Below, one piece after another: positions 28,764 through 40,127 of a stretch of DNA of 64,000 nucleotides. The position numbers were made by a program, and so were the translations under genes. Every line of letters begins with the position of its first letter. Position 1 is the first letter of the stretch. The stretch spans positions 3,844,001-3,908,000 of the forward strand of contig NZ_JAGINT010000001.1 in the NCBI RefSeq assembly GCF_017876295.1. The letters are read 5' to 3'. Origin of the DNA: Kribbella aluminosa. GTDB lineage: Bacteria; Actinomycetota; Actinomycetes; Propionibacteriales; Kribbellaceae. A model generated the notes under the pieces. The model made no database searches, was not told where the DNA came from, and saw nothing but the letters and a program-made list of their open reading frames with translations.

Positions 28764-29990
28764 TCAGGACTGGTCGGCAGCCCCGACGTACAGCAACTTG
28801 TTCGGCGAACCGGTGCCCGGGCCGCCCACCTTGTCGGCCGTCGAGTTGGCGACCAGTGCCTTCGCGACCTCGGCCGGGGTGGCGTCAGGGTGGTCGGCCA
28901 GGTAGAGCGCGATACCGCCCGCGACGTGCGGTGTCGCCATCGACGTACCGCTCATCTTCGCGGTCGCGTCCGGGCCGGTGATGCCGACCGACGTGATGTC
29001 CACGCCCGGCGCGAACAGGTCCACGCACTTGCCGAAGTTCGAGAACACGGCGCGCTGGTCCTGGTCGTCGGTGGCGCCGACCGTGATCGCCGACGGCTCC
29101 TTGGCCGGCGAGCTCTGGCAGGCGTCCGCATTGTCGTTGCCGGCCGCAACGGCATAGGTGACCCCGGCGTCGACCGAGGCCTTCACCGCCGCGTCCAAAG
29201 CGTCGTCCGCGCCGCCGCCGAGGCTCATGTTCGCGACCGCGGGCTTCTTCGCGTTCTTGGTCACCCAGTCGATCCCGGCCACCACGGACTCGGTCGAGCC
29301 GGAGCCCTTGCAGTCGAGCACCCGGACCGCGATCAGCTTCGCGGCCTTGGCCAGCCCGTACGTCGTACCGCCGATGGTGCCGGCCACGTGGCTGCCGTGG
29401 CCCATGCAGTCGACGCCGTTCTGGCCGTCGCCGACCGTGTCGGTGCCGACCGAGGCGCGGTCGCCGAAGTCGTTGTGCTTGGCGTAGATGCCGGTGTCGA
29501 TGATGTAGACGTTGACGTTCTTGGCGTCCGTCGACGGCACGTACTTCTTGTCCAGCGGCAGGTCCCGCTGGTCCGCGCGGTCCAGGCCCCACGGCGGGTC
29601 GTCCTGGGCGACGGTGATCTTCTGGTTCTGCTGGACGTACGCGACCCGGGAGTCACCGGCGAGCTTCTTCGCCTGGTCCTCGGACATGGTCGCCGAGAAG
29701 CCCTTGATCGACGAGTCGTACTGGTCCTTGACCTTGACGTCGTAGCTCGCCGCCAGGCTCTGGGTGGCGACCCGGGTCTGAGCCCGCGTGGTCTGGCTGG
29801 ACAGGACGACGATGTAGCTACCGGGGATCGCGTTCGGGTTGCCGGCGCCACGGATCGACACCGGGGCCGGCTGCGCGGCGTTGCTGCCGGCGGCGCCGGC
29901 GACGAGTCCGGTGACGGCCAGTGCGGACGCCGCGATCGCGGCGAGCAGTGCGCGTGGTCTGGTCAGACCGTGTCCATTTGTGGGGAACAT
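28764..29990 (-). CDS. Secreted subtilisin-like serine protease (S8) with I9 propeptide
   Basis: 408 aa. A Sec signal peptide (PRALLAAIAASALAVTGLVA) ends near SNAAQPA. An inhibitor-I9 propeptide follows (GSYIVVLSSQTTRAQT to VAYVQQNQKITV). The mature S8 domain has the catalytic Asp in YIIDTGI, His in GHGSHVAGT, Asn in AAGNDNADAC and Ser in GTSMATPHVAGG. It is close to the proteinase K/aqualysin group. It is an extracellular scavenging protease. The minus strand upstream (29991-30110) holds its leader region; no clear promoter could be fixed. Confidence 0.95.
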   Translation of the reverse strand: MFPTNGHGLTRPRALLAAIAASALAVTGLVAGAAGSNAAQPAPVSIRGAGNPNAIPGSYIVVLSSQTTRAQTRVATQSLAASYDVKVKDQYDSSIKGFSATMSEDQAKKLAGDSRVAYVQQNQKITVAQDDPPWGLDRADQRDLPLDKKYVPSTDAKNVNVYIIDTGIYAKHNDFGDRASVGTDTVGDGQNGVDCMGHGSHVAGTIGGTTYGLAKAAKLIAVRVLDCKGSGSTESVVAGIDWVTKNAKKPAVANMSLGGGADDALDAAVKASVDAGVTYAVAAGNDNADACQSSPAKEPSAITVGATDDQDQRAVFSNFGKCVDLFAPGVDITSVGITGPDATAKMSGTSMATPHVAGGIALYLADHPDATPAEVAKALVANSTADKVGGPGTGSPNKLLYVGAADQS

Positions 29991-30139
29991 GGGCGGATCT
30001 CCCTCGAGTCAGCGCAAGGCCTTGTTGCCTCACGCAAAGGACCTGCGCATCTACCCTTGTCCACAAGTAGGACAGCTCGATCATCCCAGCCGGGGATAAA
30101 TCTCGCCTTATGAGCCAACCCGAAACAGGACCGCAATCT

Positions 30140-30616
30140 TCATCCGGTGTGGCGGGTCTGCTGGTTGGAGTACTTCCGGGCCGCGAACCGGTACGCCTCC
30201 TCGATCAACGGCAGCAGCTGGTCCAGACCGGTCGGGTTGACGATCGCGACCCAGTACTGCGAGCCGTAGAACGGATGCGGCATCAACGTGTCCCGGGCGG
30301 TGTAGTCGTGGCCGGAGTCGAGCACCCAGTCGGCGTCGCGTTCGGTCGGCACCGGCCCGAGCAGTTCGCCGTACGTCGCCTTGGTCAGGCCGAGGTTCAG
30401 CCGCCAGGCGCCGGGCTCGTCGAGGTTCGACACCTTCTCGTAGTGGTCGCCGGTGACAATGGTGGCGAACGGTTGCTGCCTTTCCGGTGGCAGGTCGCCG
30501 GCTGGGTCGTACAGGTAGAACAGGTCGTCCTGGGCCTCGAGTACCCGGACGCCGTCGTACGCGCGAATCGTCCGATCAACCTCTTCGACAGTCATACCTT
30601 CAAGTCTGTCATTCAT
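30140..30616 (-). CDS. DUF6194-like protein
   Basis: 158 aa small soluble protein. Recognisable features are PFATIVTGDHYE, WRLNLGLTKATYGELLG and MPHPFYGSQYWVAIVNPTG, which fit my memory of the DUF6194 family, common in actinomycetes with no known function. ATG 30616 is taken as the start; ATG 30595 (MTVEEVDRTI) with GAAGG just before it is equally possible. It is divergent from uvrC, 61 bp apart. Confidence 0.7.
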   Translation of the reverse strand: MNDRLEGMTVEEVDRTIRAYDGVRVLEAQDDLFYLYDPAGDLPPERQQPFATIVTGDHYEKVSNLDEPGAWRLNLGLTKATYGELLGPVPTERDADWVLDSGHDYTARDTLMPHPFYGSQYWVAIVNPTGLDQLLPLIEEAYRFAARKYSNQQTRHTG

Positions 30617-30677
30617 GTTGCAGTTGAAGCTTTTCGCCGATTCCGGATTTGTCGGCGGGCCGAACTAGGGTGGTTGG

Positions 30678-32708
30678 GTGGCTGATCCGTCCTCCTACCG
30701 TCCCGCTCCGGGTTCGATTCCCGACTCGCCCGGCGTCTACCGCTTCAGCGACGCCGCCGGACGGGTGATCTACGTCGGCAAGGCGAAGAACCTGCGCGCC
30801 CGGTTGTCGTCGTACTTCCAGGATCTGGTGAACCTGCATCCCCGGACGCAGGCGATGGTGACGACCGCCGCGAAGGTCGAGTGGACCGTGGTCGCCACCG
30901 AGGTCGAGTCGCTGCAGCTGGAGTATTCCTGGATCAAGGAGTACGACCCGCGCTTCAACGTGAAGTACCGCGACGACAAGTCGTACCCGTGGCTCGCCAT
31001 CACCCTCAACGAGGACTACCCGCGGGTCATGGTCGGCCGCGGTCAGAAGAAGAAGGGCGTGCGCTACTTCGGTCCCTACAGCCACGCCTGGGCGATCCGC
31101 GAGACCGTGGACCTGCTCCTCCGGGTGTTCCCGATGCGCTCGTGCAGCAAGGGCGTCTTCAACCGGCACCGCCAGATCGGCCGGCCCTGCCTGCTGGGGT
31201 ACATCGGCAAGTGCGCGGCGCCCTGCACGGGTCAGGTCAGCCAGGAGGAGCACCGGAAGATCGTCGACGACTTCGCGGCGTTCCTCTCCGGCCAGACCGC
31301 GACGTACGTGCGCAGGCTGCAGAAGGAGATGCAGGCCGCGGCCGCCGAGCTGGAGTACGAGCGCGCCGCGAAGATCCGCGACGACCTGGCCGCCCTGGAC
31401 AAGGCGCTGGCCAAGAACGCGGTGGTCCTCGGCGACGGCACCGACACCGACGTGATCGCGCTCAGCGAGGACCCGCTCGAGGTCGCGGTGCAGATCTTCT
31501 ACGTCCGCGGCGGCCGGATCCGCGGTGAGCGCGGCTGGATCGCCGACAAGGCCGACGGTACGGCGACCACCGGCGACCTGGTCTCCCGCTTCATCCAGCA
31601 GATGTACGCCGACGACTCGGTCGAGGCGATCCCGCGGGAGATCCTGGTCCCGACGATGCCGGAGGACGCCGACGTACTGACCGAGTGGCTCGAGGGGATC
31701 CGTGGCGCCAGGGTGTCGATCCGGGTCCCGCAGCGCGGCGACAAGAAGGCGCTGATGGAGACCGTCGAGCGGAACGCGCTGCAGACGCTGACCATGCACA
31801 AGACCAAGCGCGCCAGCGACCTCACGACCCGCAACCAGGCGCTCGAGGAGATCCAGGCGGCGCTCGACCTGCCGGAGGTGCCGCTGCGGCTGGAGTGCTA
31901 CGACATCTCGAACCTGCAGGGCACCGAGGTGGTCGCGTCGATGGTCGTGTTCGAGGACGGTCTGCCGCGCAAGAGCGAGTACCGCCGGTTCGTGATCAAG
32001 GGCGTCGACGGCCAGAACGACGTCGCCTCGATCGCCGAGGTCCTCACCCGCCGGTTCAAACGCCTCCTCGACGAACGCGCGACCCACTCCGAGGAAGGCG
32101 ACCCGTCCGGCACCCTCATCGATCCCGAGACCGGGCGAGCGAAGAAGTTCGCCTATGCGCCAGGGCTCGTCGTCGTCGACGGTGGTCCGCCCCAGGTCGC
32201 GGCGGCCCGCCAGGCGATGGACGAGCTCGGCGTCGGCGACATCCCCGTCGTCGGCCTGGCGAAGCGCCTCGAAGAGGTGTGGGTGCCGGACGAGGAGGAC
32301 CCGGTCATCTTCTCCCGTACGTCGGAAGGCCTCTACCTGCTGCAACGCCTCCGCGACGAGGCGCACCGGTTCGCGATCACGCACCACCGCAGCCGCCGGT
32401 CGAAGTCGATGGTCGAGAGCACGCTTGACGAAGTCCCGGGGCTGGGAGACGTCCGGCGCAAGACGCTGCTGCGGCACTTCGGGTCACTGAAGAAGTTGCG
32501 CGCCGCGACGGTCGGCGAGGTGGCCGACCTCCCCGGTTTCGGGCCCCGGCTGGCGGAGTCCGTCGTACTGGCGGTTAACGCTGCTGCAACGAAGGCGGAA
32601 ACCGGCCGTGCTCCGGCGGTCAACACCGCGACAGGCGAGATACTGGGCGACGACGTCCCGGCGCCGGCCGGGACGCCTGACGGGGATCCAGGGAGAACTG
32701 AGAACTGA
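30678..32708 (+). CDS. uvrC: Excinuclease ABC subunit C, UvrC
   Basis: 676 aa dual-incision nuclease of nucleotide excision repair. The N-terminal GIY-YIG domain reads [21 protein letters not shown] UvrBC coiled-coil segment ([18 protein letters not shown]) binds UvrB. The RNase H-like domain has [11 protein letters not shown] and VVVDGGPPQ, and tandem helix-hairpin-helix motifs end the fold ([29 protein letters not shown]). GTG 30678 is preceded by TAGGGT and 6 nt, suggesting a leaderless mRNA. It overlaps rapZ by one base and starts the conserved uvrC-rapZ-yvcK-whiA row. Confidence 0.97.
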   Translation: MADPSSYRPAPGSIPDSPGVYRFSDAAGRVIYVGKAKNLRARLSSYFQDLVNLHPRTQAMVTTAAKVEWTVVATEVESLQLEYSWIKEYDPRFNVKYRDDKSYPWLAITLNEDYPRVMVGRGQKKKGVRYFGPYSHAWAIRETVDLLLRVFPMRSCSKGVFNRHRQIGRPCLLGYIGKCAAPCTGQVSQEEHRKIVDDFAAFLSGQTATYVRRLQKEMQAAAAELEYERAAKIRDDLAALDKALAKNAVVLGDGTDTDVIALSEDPLEVAVQIFYVRGGRIRGERGWIADKADGTATTGDLVSRFIQQMYADDSVEAIPREILVPTMPEDADVLTEWLEGIRGARVSIRVPQRGDKKALMETVERNALQTLTMHKTKRASDLTTRNQALEEIQAALDLPEVPLRLECYDISNLQGTEVVASMVVFEDGLPRKSEYRRFVIKGVDGQNDVASIAEVLTRRFKRLLDERATHSEEGDPSGTLIDPETGRAKKFAYAPGLVVVDGGPPQVAAARQAMDELGVGDIPVVGLAKRLEEVWVPDEEDPVIFSRTSEGLYLLQRLRDEAHRFAITHHRSRRSKSMVESTLDEVPGLGDVRRKTLLRHFGSLKKLRAATVGEVADLPGFGPRLAESVVLAVNAAATKAETGRAPAVNTATGEILGDDVPAPAGTPDGDPGRTEN

Positions 32709-33574
32709 TGGACGACACGGGCGGCAACCTGATCATCGTGTCCGGCATGTCGGGCGCGGGCCGGAGTTCGGTCGCCGACGTACTGGAGGACCTCGGCTGG
32801 TTCGTGGTGGACAACCTGCCGCCGATGTTCCTGACCACCCTCGTCGAACAGGTCGTCGGGACCGGCGCGGCGCCGCGGCTCGCGGTTGTCGTGGACGTCC
32901 GGACCGGCCTGTTCTTCGACGAGCTGAGCTCCGCCATCCACGACCTGCGGCTGAAGGGGTACCGGCCGCTGACGCTGTTCCTGGAGGCGTCCGACGACGT
33001 GATCGTGCGCCGGCAGGAGAGCGTCCGCCGGCCGCACCCGTTGCAGGGCGAGGGCCGGCTGCTGGACGGCATCCAACGCGAACGCGAACTGCTCGGCGAC
33101 ATCCGGGCCGGCGCCGACCTGGTCATCGACACCTCCAGCCTGAACATCCACCAGCTGGCCGCGAAGATCGTGAACGCGTTCGGCGACGAGGAGAACGCCG
33201 AGCTCCGGGCGACCGTGGTGTCGTTCGGGTTCAAGTACGGCATCCCCGTGGACGCGGACGTGGTCGCCGACATGCGCTTCATCCCGAACCCGTACTGGCA
33301 GCCGGACCTGCGCCCGATGACGGGCCAGGACAAGCCTGTGTCAGACTTCGTGCTCGGCCATCCGCTGGCCCAGCAGTTCCTGCAGAACTACGTGGACGTG
33401 CTGGACACCCTGCGGACCGGCTACCTGAACGAGGGCAAGCGCTTCGTCACCATCGCGATCGGCTGCACCGGGGGTAAGCACCGCAGTGTCGCGATGGCCG
33501 AGGAGATCGCCCGCAGGCTGCGCGAGAAGGGCTCACCGACGTTGGTAGTGCACCGAGACCTGGGGCGGGAGTGA
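32708..33574 (+). CDS. rapZ: RapZ-family nucleotide-binding protein
   Basis: 288 aa. The P-loop is SGMSGAGRSSVADVLEDLGW, followed by FVVDNLPPMF, and the C-terminal domain has IGCTGGKHRSVAMAEEI. In E. coli RapZ directs RNase E to a small RNA controlling GlmS. In actinomycetes, which lack that circuit, the family (YvcJ-like) binds nucleotides and has an uncertain role. Start ATG 32708 overlaps the uvrC stop; its end overlaps yvcK by 4 bp. Confidence 0.95.
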   Translation: MDDTGGNLIIVSGMSGAGRSSVADVLEDLGWFVVDNLPPMFLTTLVEQVVGTGAAPRLAVVVDVRTGLFFDELSSAIHDLRLKGYRPLTLFLEASDDVIVRRQESVRRPHPLQGEGRLLDGIQRERELLGDIRAGADLVIDTSSLNIHQLAAKIVNAFGDEENAELRATVVSFGFKYGIPVDADVVADMRFIPNPYWQPDLRPMTGQDKPVSDFVLGHPLAQQFLQNYVDVLDTLRTGYLNEGKRFVTIAIGCTGGKHRSVAMAEEIARRLREKGSPTLVVHRDLGRE

Positions 33575-34599
33575 GCCAGGGCGACCGGGTCAGTCCTGCC
33601 CGCGGACAGCGCGGGCAGGGGCTCCCTGGCGTGCCGTCTGGGGGGCGACCCGCGGGCCCCCGAGTGGCTCCACGGGTCGTCGCATTAGGCGGGGGACATG
33701 GCCTGGCCGCGTCGCTGTCCGCGCTTCGGCATGTCACCGACCAGCTGACCGCAGTCGTCACGGTCGCGGACAACGGCGGTTCCTCCGGGCGGCTGCGGCG
33801 CGAGCTCGGCGTACTGCCGCCGGGCGACCTGCGGATGGCGCTGGCCGCGCTCTGCCGGGACGACGAGTGGGGCCGGACCTGGGCCGACGTACTGCAGCAT
33901 CGCTTCCGCAGCAACGGTGAGCTGCACGACCACGCGGTCGGCAACCTGCTGATCGTGGCGTTGTGGGAGCTGCTCGGCGAGGCCGTCGACGGACTCGACT
34001 GGGTGGGCCGGCTGCTCGGCGCACAGGGCCGGGTGCTGCCGATGTCCGCCGTACCGCTGGACATCACCGCGCGGGTGCTCGGCCTGGATCCGGAGCACCC
34101 GGAGGCGATCGCCGAGATCCGCGGCCAGGCCGAGGTGGCCTCCACCGACGGCCACGTGGTCGATGTCGCGCTCGACCCGGCCGACCCGCCGGCCTGCCCG
34201 GAGGCGCTGATCGCGGTCGCGGAAGCCGACTGGGTCGTGGTCGGTCCGGGATCGTGGTTCACCTCCGTCATCCCGAACTTGCTGGTCCCCGAGCTGTGCC
34301 GCGGCCTCGAGCAGACCAGCGCCCGCCGCCTGCTCACGCTGAACCTGGGCGAGCAGAAGGGCGAGACCGACGGCTTCTCACCCGAAACCCATCTGGAGGT
34401 CCTGGCCGGCCACGCGCCGGACCTCCGCATCGACGTCGTCCTCGCAGACGTCGGTCACGTGCCCGACCCCGAGTCGCTCCGCCGTACCGCGGAGTCCCTC
34501 GGAGCCGAGCTCGTGATCGCCGACATCGCCGACGACGACCGCGATCTCCACCACGCCCCCGACAAACTGGCCAAGGTCTACCGCGAGATCTTCAGCTAG
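33571..34599 (+). CDS. yvcK: YvcK/CofD-like gluconeogenesis factor
   Basis: 342 aa. After a Gly/Arg-rich N-terminus the family motif VVALGGGHGLAASLSAL appears, then VTVADNGGSSGRLRRELG and the conserved VVGPGSWFTSVIPNLLV. YvcK proteins bind UDP-sugars and affect cell-wall precursor allocation and growth on gluconeogenic carbon sources. Start GTG 33571 overlaps the rapZ stop (GTGA). The true N-terminus could be further inside because the first 30 residues are low-complexity. Confidence 0.94.
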   Translation: MSQGDRVSPARGQRGQGLPGVPSGGRPAGPRVAPRVVALGGGHGLAASLSALRHVTDQLTAVVTVADNGGSSGRLRRELGVLPPGDLRMALAALCRDDEWGRTWADVLQHRFRSNGELHDHAVGNLLIVALWELLGEAVDGLDWVGRLLGAQGRVLPMSAVPLDITARVLGLDPEHPEAIAEIRGQAEVASTDGHVVDVALDPADPPACPEALIAVAEADWVVVGPGSWFTSVIPNLLVPELCRGLEQTSARRLLTLNLGEQKGETDGFSPETHLEVLAGHAPDLRIDVVLADVGHVPDPESLRRTAESLGAELVIADIADDDRDLHHAPDKLAKVYREIFS

Positions 34600-34973
34600 C
34601 CGGCAGGACGAGCCGGCGTTGCATCACGAGTCGGCCCTCGACGTCGTAGCCGCGAACCACCGCTGCCGGCGCGGCCGGGTCGATACCCGCCGAACCGAAG
34701 GTGAAGAACCCGTCCCGGCCGACCAGGCCGAGGCGCAGGTACTTGCCGTCGGCTGTATCCGCGACCACCCGAGCGAGGCTCCCCGGCCCGCGACCCTGGT
34801 TCGTCCAGAGCGGTAGCGATCCGGTGCCAGCGCCGGTACACCTTCACGAGTGCGTCCTGGGCAGCGTCCTCCGCGCGGTGCCAGTCGCCACACATCAGGT
34901 ACGCCGTACTCCGCAACCGGCGGACCATCGAGGCGGCGAACTCGGTGAACTCGGCTTCGTCCGATGCCTTCAT
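34592..34973 (-). pseudogene. Chimeric remnant: sigma-factor 5' end joined to the 3' end of another gene
   Basis: From ATG 34973 (SD AGGAGGGG) the frame reads a sigma-70 region 2 start, [20 protein letters not shown] then [19 protein letters not shown], typical of the SigE-like ECF group. The similarity stops abruptly at about 34810. From there a different frame encodes the C-terminus of another protein ([19 protein letters not shown] to VMQRRLVLPAS) ending at TGA 34592. The simplest reading is a deletion that fused the head of a sigma gene to the tail of its downstream neighbour. It is antisense-overlapping the yvcK stop by 8 bp. Confidence 0.75.
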
Positions 34974-35099
34974 GCCCCTCCTGTCAGGTTGTCGCCGAGG
35001 GAACGGGACCAGCAGCGAAGAAGGTTGCAACGTAACCGCGGCGACGTGCTGGGAGTTGGTCCTCCGACGGTCTTTGACATGGGTGGGAGGATGCTTTCT

Positions 35100-36083
35100 A
35101 TGGCGATGACAGCACAGGTGAAGTCCGAGCTGACCAGCATTCAGGTCACGAAACCGTGTTGCCGCAAGGCAGAGGTCTCGTCGATCCTGCGGTTCGCCGG
35201 CGGGCTGCACCTGGTGTCCGGGCGGATCGTCGTGGAGGCAGAACTGGACAGTGGCGCCGCGGCCCGGCGGTTGCGCAAGGACATCGCCGAGATCTTCGGG
35301 CACCCGTCGGACGTCGTAGTGATCTCCCCGTCCGGCATCCGCAAGCAGACGAAGTACGTCGTACGCGTGGTCCGCGACGGTGACGCGCTCGCGCGGCAGA
35401 CCGGCCTGGTGGACAACCGCGGCCGGCCGGTCCGGGGCCTGCCGCCGGCGGTGGTGTCCGGTGCGTCGTGTGATGCGGTCGCTGCTTGGCGTGGCGCGTT
35501 CCTGGCGCACGGTTCGCTGACCGAGCCGGGCCGGTCGTCCTCGCTCGAGGTGACCTGCCCCGGTCCGGAGGCGGCGCTCGCGCTGGTCGGCGCGGCCCGG
35601 CGGCTCGGCATCGGTTCGAAGGCGCGCGAGGTCCGCAACGTCGACCGCGTGGTGATCCGCGACGGCGACGCGATCGGCGCGCTGCTGACCCGGCTCGGCG
35701 CCCACGAGTCCGTGCTGGCGTGGGAGGAGCGCCGGATGCGCCGCGAGGTCCGCGCGACGGCGAACCGGCTGGCGAACTTCGATGACGCGAACCTGCGCCG
35801 CTCGGCCCGGGCCGCGGTGGCCGCCGGTGCGCGGGTGGAGCGGGCGCTGGAGATCCTCGGCGACGACGTACCCGATCATCTGCAGGTGGCCGGCAAGCTC
35901 CGCCTGGAGCACAAGCAGGCAAGCCTCGAGGAGCTCGGTCAGCTGCACGAGCCCGCCCTCACGAAGGACGCCGTCGCCGGCCGGATCCGTCGCCTGCTGG
36001 CGATGGCCGACAAGCGCGCCGCCGACCTCGGCATCCCGAACACCGAGGCCAACCTGACCCCGGAAATGCTCGACCCTGCCTGA
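35100..36083 (+). CDS. whiA: Sporulation/cell-division regulator WhiA
   Basis: 327 aa. The N-terminal LAGLIDADG-like region begins [20 protein letters not shown], with [18 protein letters not shown]. The C-terminal HTH region includes [20 protein letters not shown] and [14 protein letters not shown]. WhiA controls the switch to sporulation septation in Streptomyces and is conserved in non-sporulating Gram-positives. Start ATG 35100 has GGGAGG 9 nt upstream; earlier in-frame starts are not supported. It ends the uvrC-rapZ-yvcK-whiA block. Confidence 0.96.
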   Translation: MAMTAQVKSELTSIQVTKPCCRKAEVSSILRFAGGLHLVSGRIVVEAELDSGAAARRLRKDIAEIFGHPSDVVVISPSGIRKQTKYVVRVVRDGDALARQTGLVDNRGRPVRGLPPAVVSGASCDAVAAWRGAFLAHGSLTEPGRSSSLEVTCPGPEAALALVGAARRLGIGSKAREVRNVDRVVIRDGDAIGALLTRLGAHESVLAWEERRMRREVRATANRLANFDDANLRRSARAAVAAGARVERALEILGDDVPDHLQVAGKLRLEHKQASLEELGQLHEPALTKDAVAGRIRRLLAMADKRAADLGIPNTEANLTPEMLDPA

Positions 36084-36096
36084 CCAGATCGTTATC

Positions 36097-36113
36097 TCCC
36101 ACGGCCCGTGGGA
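36097..36113. repeat. Perfect 8-bp inverted repeat after whiA
   Basis: TCCCACGG-C-CCGTGGGA. The one-base spacer suits a protein-binding site better than an RNA hairpin, although it lies where a whiA terminator or the promoter of the next gene would be. Confidence 0.5.
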
Positions 36114-36178
36114 CCCTTGCGTCGTTGGTTGGATCTTCCCGACGGGGATTTCCATCCGATGAACAAGTGAGGACACCG

Positions 36179-36556
36179 ATGGGTACCCAGGAAGAAGAAG
36201 CGAAGGCGCTGGCCGACCTCGAGCGCGTCCGGACCGAGAACGCGATCAGAGACATGCAGCGGCAGGAAGAGCTCAAGAAGCTCCAGGAGCAGCAGAACAA
36301 GATGGTCGCGGATCCTGGCGTCGGTGGTGTGGCCTGGCCGGACAACGAGGTGCAGGCCAGGCCGCAGACCGGCATGGACAAGGTCGCCGGTGCGCTGCGG
36401 GTCGGGCAGGCCGGTGACCTGGCCTTCGCCCGCGATCTGCTGAACAGTGGGCAGCCGCCGCTCGGTAGTGTCAACACGCCTGACCAGGCCACCGACGGCG
36501 CCAAGGAGAGTGCGGCCGGTACGCCGACCGCGAAGCCAGCGCTGGGCCTCGGCTGA
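36179..36556 (+). CDS. Small charged helical protein of unknown function
   Basis: 125 aa. Residues 1-50 are highly charged and predicted coiled coil (EEEAKALADLERVRTENAIR, then QRQEELKKLQEQQNK). The rest is Gly/Pro/Ala-rich and looks disordered, with no signal peptide. I do not recognise a family. ATG 36179 follows GAGGA at suitable distance. It stands alone between whiA and a strong terminator, so it is probably monocistronic. Confidence 0.65.
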   Translation: MGTQEEEAKALADLERVRTENAIRDMQRQEELKKLQEQQNKMVADPGVGGVAWPDNEVQARPQTGMDKVAGALRVGQAGDLAFARDLLNSGQPPLGSVNTPDQATDGAKESAAGTPTAKPALGLG

Positions 36557-36596
36557 CGGCAGTTCAGACACCAGCTGCTCAACTGGTATTCACAAC

Positions 36597-36623
36597 GAAG
36601 CCCCGGAGAGTTTCCGGGGCTTC
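36597..36623 (+). terminator. Terminator hairpin before gap
   Basis: An 11-bp perfect stem GAAGCCCCGGA (36597-36607) with 36613-36623, 5-nt loop. It isolates the small gene from the glycolytic operon. Confidence 0.85.
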
Positions 36624-36691
36624 GGCACGTCAGGGTGGTCTGCTTGCGGGGCTACTGCCGTGTGGTGGTGGTCTGATGTGGACGCTACCAG

Positions 36692-37772
<1,081 letters not shown>

Positions 37773-37792
37773 CGCCGTTCCCGATCACGTTG

Positions 37793-37834
37793 CGTCCGAA
37801 GAACTGTGGCCTCCACGGCGCGGTTCTTCGGACG
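37793..37834 (+). terminator. Intercistronic hairpin between gap and pgk
   Basis: A 14-bp stem with one wobble (37793-37806 with 37821-37834) and a 14-nt loop. There is no U-tract, so it may be a partial terminator or an mRNA-stability element that sets different gap and pgk levels. Confidence 0.6.
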
Positions 37835-37864
37835 TTAGCGGTTTGAGCTGAAGGAAGCTGAACT

Positions 37865-39058
37865 GTGAAGACCATCGAAGATCTCGGCGACCTGGCGGGC
37901 CAGCGGGTACTGGTCCGGTCCGACCTGAACGTGCCGATCAAGAACGAGGTGATCGGCGACGACGGCCGGATCCGCGCCTCGCTGCCGACCCTCGTCAAGC
38001 TGGCCAAGGCCGGTGCGAAGGTGATCGTCACCGCCCACCTCGGCCGTCCGAAGGGCACACCGAACCCGGAGTTCACCCTGGCCCCGGTGGCCAAGCGGCT
38101 CGGCGAGCTGCTGCAGCCCGAGGGCATCACCGTGCACTTCGCCACCGACGTCACCGGTGACGCCGCCCAGACGGCCGTCCAGGACCTGGACGAGGGCGAG
38201 GTTCTGCTGCTGGAGAACGTGCGCTACGACCCGCGCGAGGAGAGCAAGGACGAGACCGAGCGTGCCGCGCTGGCCGAGGAGCTCGCCGCGCTCGCGGACG
38301 TGTTCGTCAGCGACGGCTTCGGTGTCGTGCACCGCAAGCAGGCCAGCGTGTACGACGTGGCCCGCAAGCTCCCGCACGCGGCCGGCGGCCTGGTGCTCGC
38401 CGAGGTCGGCGTACTGAAGAAGCTCACCGAGAACCCGGCCCGGCCGTACGTCGTGGTGCTCGGTGGCGCGAAGGTGTCGGACAAGCTCGCGGTGATCGAC
38501 AACCTGCTCGCCAAGGCCGACAAGCTGCTGATCGGTGGCGGCATGGTCTTCACGTTCCTCAAGGCCCAGGGCCACGAGGTCGGCAAGAGCCTGCTCGAGG
38601 AAGACCAGCTGGACGTCGTCCGCGGCTACCTGAAGCAGGCCGGCGACAAGATCGTGCTGCCGACCGACATCGTGGTCGCGCCCGAGTTCAAGGCCGACTC
38701 CCCGGCGACCGTGGTGGCCGCCGACGCGATCCCGGCCGGCGAGCTCGGCCTGGACATCGGCCCGGAGTCCGGCAAGGCGTTCGCGGCCGAGATCGCGACC
38801 GCGAAGACCGTGTTCTGGAACGGCCCGATGGGCGTCTTCGAGGTGGCGCCGTTCGCCGGCGGAACCAAGGCGGTCGCGCAGGCGTTGACCGAGGTGGACG
38901 GCCTGAGTGTCGTCGGCGGCGGTGACTCCGCGGCCGCCGTCCGGCAGCTAGGCTTCGCCGACGACGCGTTCGGCCACATCTCCACCGGTGGCGGGGCGTC
39001 GCTCGAATACCTGGAGGGCAAGGAGCTCCCGGGTCTCGCCGTACTGGAAGAGGACTGA
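37865..39058 (+). CDS. pgk: Phosphoglycerate kinase
   Basis: 397 aa. The N-terminal signature is [13 protein letters not shown], with [12 protein letters not shown] and the hinge. The nucleotide domain has [28 protein letters not shown] and [11 protein letters not shown]. It makes ATP from 1,3-bisphosphoglycerate. GTG 37865 is preceded by AAGGAAG. tpi starts 5 bp after its stop, so the two are co-translated. Confidence 0.98.
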   Translation: MKTIEDLGDLAGQRVLVRSDLNVPIKNEVIGDDGRIRASLPTLVKLAKAGAKVIVTAHLGRPKGTPNPEFTLAPVAKRLGELLQPEGITVHFATDVTGDAAQTAVQDLDEGEVLLLENVRYDPREESKDETERAALAEELAALADVFVSDGFGVVHRKQASVYDVARKLPHAAGGLVLAEVGVLKKLTENPARPYVVVLGGAKVSDKLAVIDNLLAKADKLLIGGGMVFTFLKAQGHEVGKSLLEEDQLDVVRGYLKQAGDKIVLPTDIVVAPEFKADSPATVVAADAIPAGELGLDIGPESGKAFAAEIATAKTVFWNGPMGVFEVAPFAGGTKAVAQALTEVDGLSVVGGGDSAAAVRQLGFADDAFGHISTGGGASLEYLEGKELPGLAVLEED

Positions 39059-39063
39059 CTGCG

Positions 39064-39882
39064 ATGGCTGCGCCTGATTCCACAACTGCCCGTACGCCGT
39101 TGATGGCGGGCAACTGGAAGATGAACCTCAACCACGTCGAAGCCGTGCACCTGCTGCAGAAGCTGAGCTGGACGCTGCAGGACAAGAAGCACGACTTCGA
39201 CCGGGTCGAGGTGGCGGTGCTGCCGCCGTTCACCGACATCCGCAGCGTGCAGACGCTGGTCGACGGCGACCGGATGAAGATCAAGTACGGCGCCCAGGAC
39301 GTGTCCAGCAAGGACTCCGGGGCGTACACCGGCGAGATCTCGGCGTCGATGCTCTCCAAGCTCGGCTGCACGTACGTGCTGGCCGGGCACTCGGAGCGCC
39401 GGCAGTACCACGCCGAGGACGACGCGACGGTGAACGCCAAGACCGCGAAGGCGCTCGAGGCGGGGCTGATCCCGATCGTCTGCGTCGGCGAAGGTCTGGA
39501 GATCCGCAAGGCCGGCGACCAGGTGCCGTACACGCTGGCCCAGGTCGACGGTGCGCTGGCCGGACTGAAGCCGGACGACGTACGCAAGCTGGTGATCGCG
39601 TACGAGCCGGTCTGGGCGATCGGTACCGGTGAGGTCGCGACACCGGAGGACGCGCAGGAGGTGATCTCCGCGATCCGGGGCCGGATCGAGGAGACGATTT
39701 CACCCTCGGTCGCCGACTCGGTACGGATTCTTTACGGCGGATCGGTGAAGATGGCCAGTGCAGGTGGCATCATGGCCCAACCGGATGTCGACGGTTGCCT
39801 GGTCGGAGGCGCGAGCCTGAAGGCCGACGAGTTCGCCGGCATCTGCCGTTACCTGGACCTTCAGTTAGGCTACTCCTCGTGA
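39064..39882 (+). CDS. tpi: Triosephosphate isomerase
   Basis: 272 aa, slightly long because of an N-terminal extension before [15 protein letters not shown]. The catalytic residues are Lys of NWKMN, His of [11 protein letters not shown] and Glu of [12 protein letters not shown]; the phosphate loop is ILYGGSVK. It interconverts DHAP and glyceraldehyde 3-phosphate. It sits tightly between pgk and secG, overlapping the latter by 4 bp. Confidence 0.98.
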   Translation: MAAPDSTTARTPLMAGNWKMNLNHVEAVHLLQKLSWTLQDKKHDFDRVEVAVLPPFTDIRSVQTLVDGDRMKIKYGAQDVSSKDSGAYTGEISASMLSKLGCTYVLAGHSERRQYHAEDDATVNAKTAKALEAGLIPIVCVGEGLEIRKAGDQVPYTLAQVDGALAGLKPDDVRKLVIAYEPVWAIGTGEVATPEDAQEVISAIRGRIEETISPSVADSVRILYGGSVKMASAGGIMAQPDVDGCLVGGASLKADEFAGICRYLDLQLGYSS

Positions 39883-40112
39883 TTCTCGCTTTCTCGATCG
39901 TCGTGATCGTCTGCAGCCTCATGCTGACGTTGCTCGTCCTGCTGCACAAAGGCCGCGGTGGCGGTCTGTCGGACCTCTTCGGTGGGGGTGTGTCGTCCAG
40001 TCTGGGCGGCTCCTCGGTCGCGGAGCGGAACCTGGACCGGATCACCATCGGTATCGGTCTGGTGTGGTTCGCCGCCATCGTCGCGCTCGGCCTGCTCTAC
40101 AAGCTCGGCTGA
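39879..40112 (+). CDS. secG: Preprotein translocase subunit SecG
   Basis: 77 aa with two hydrophobic helices ([19 protein letters not shown] and [20 protein letters not shown]) flanking the conserved cytoplasmic loop [13 protein letters not shown]. It is an accessory subunit of SecYEG. GTG 39879 overlaps the tpi stop (GTGA), the usual linkage of secG to glycolytic genes in Gram-positives. A longer frame upstream is out-of-frame tpi. Confidence 0.95.
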   Translation: MILAFSIVVIVCSLMLTLLVLLHKGRGGGLSDLFGGGVSSSLGGSSVAERNLDRITIGIGLVWFAAIVALGLLYKLG

Positions 40113-40127
40113 GGGGAGTAGGTTCCC

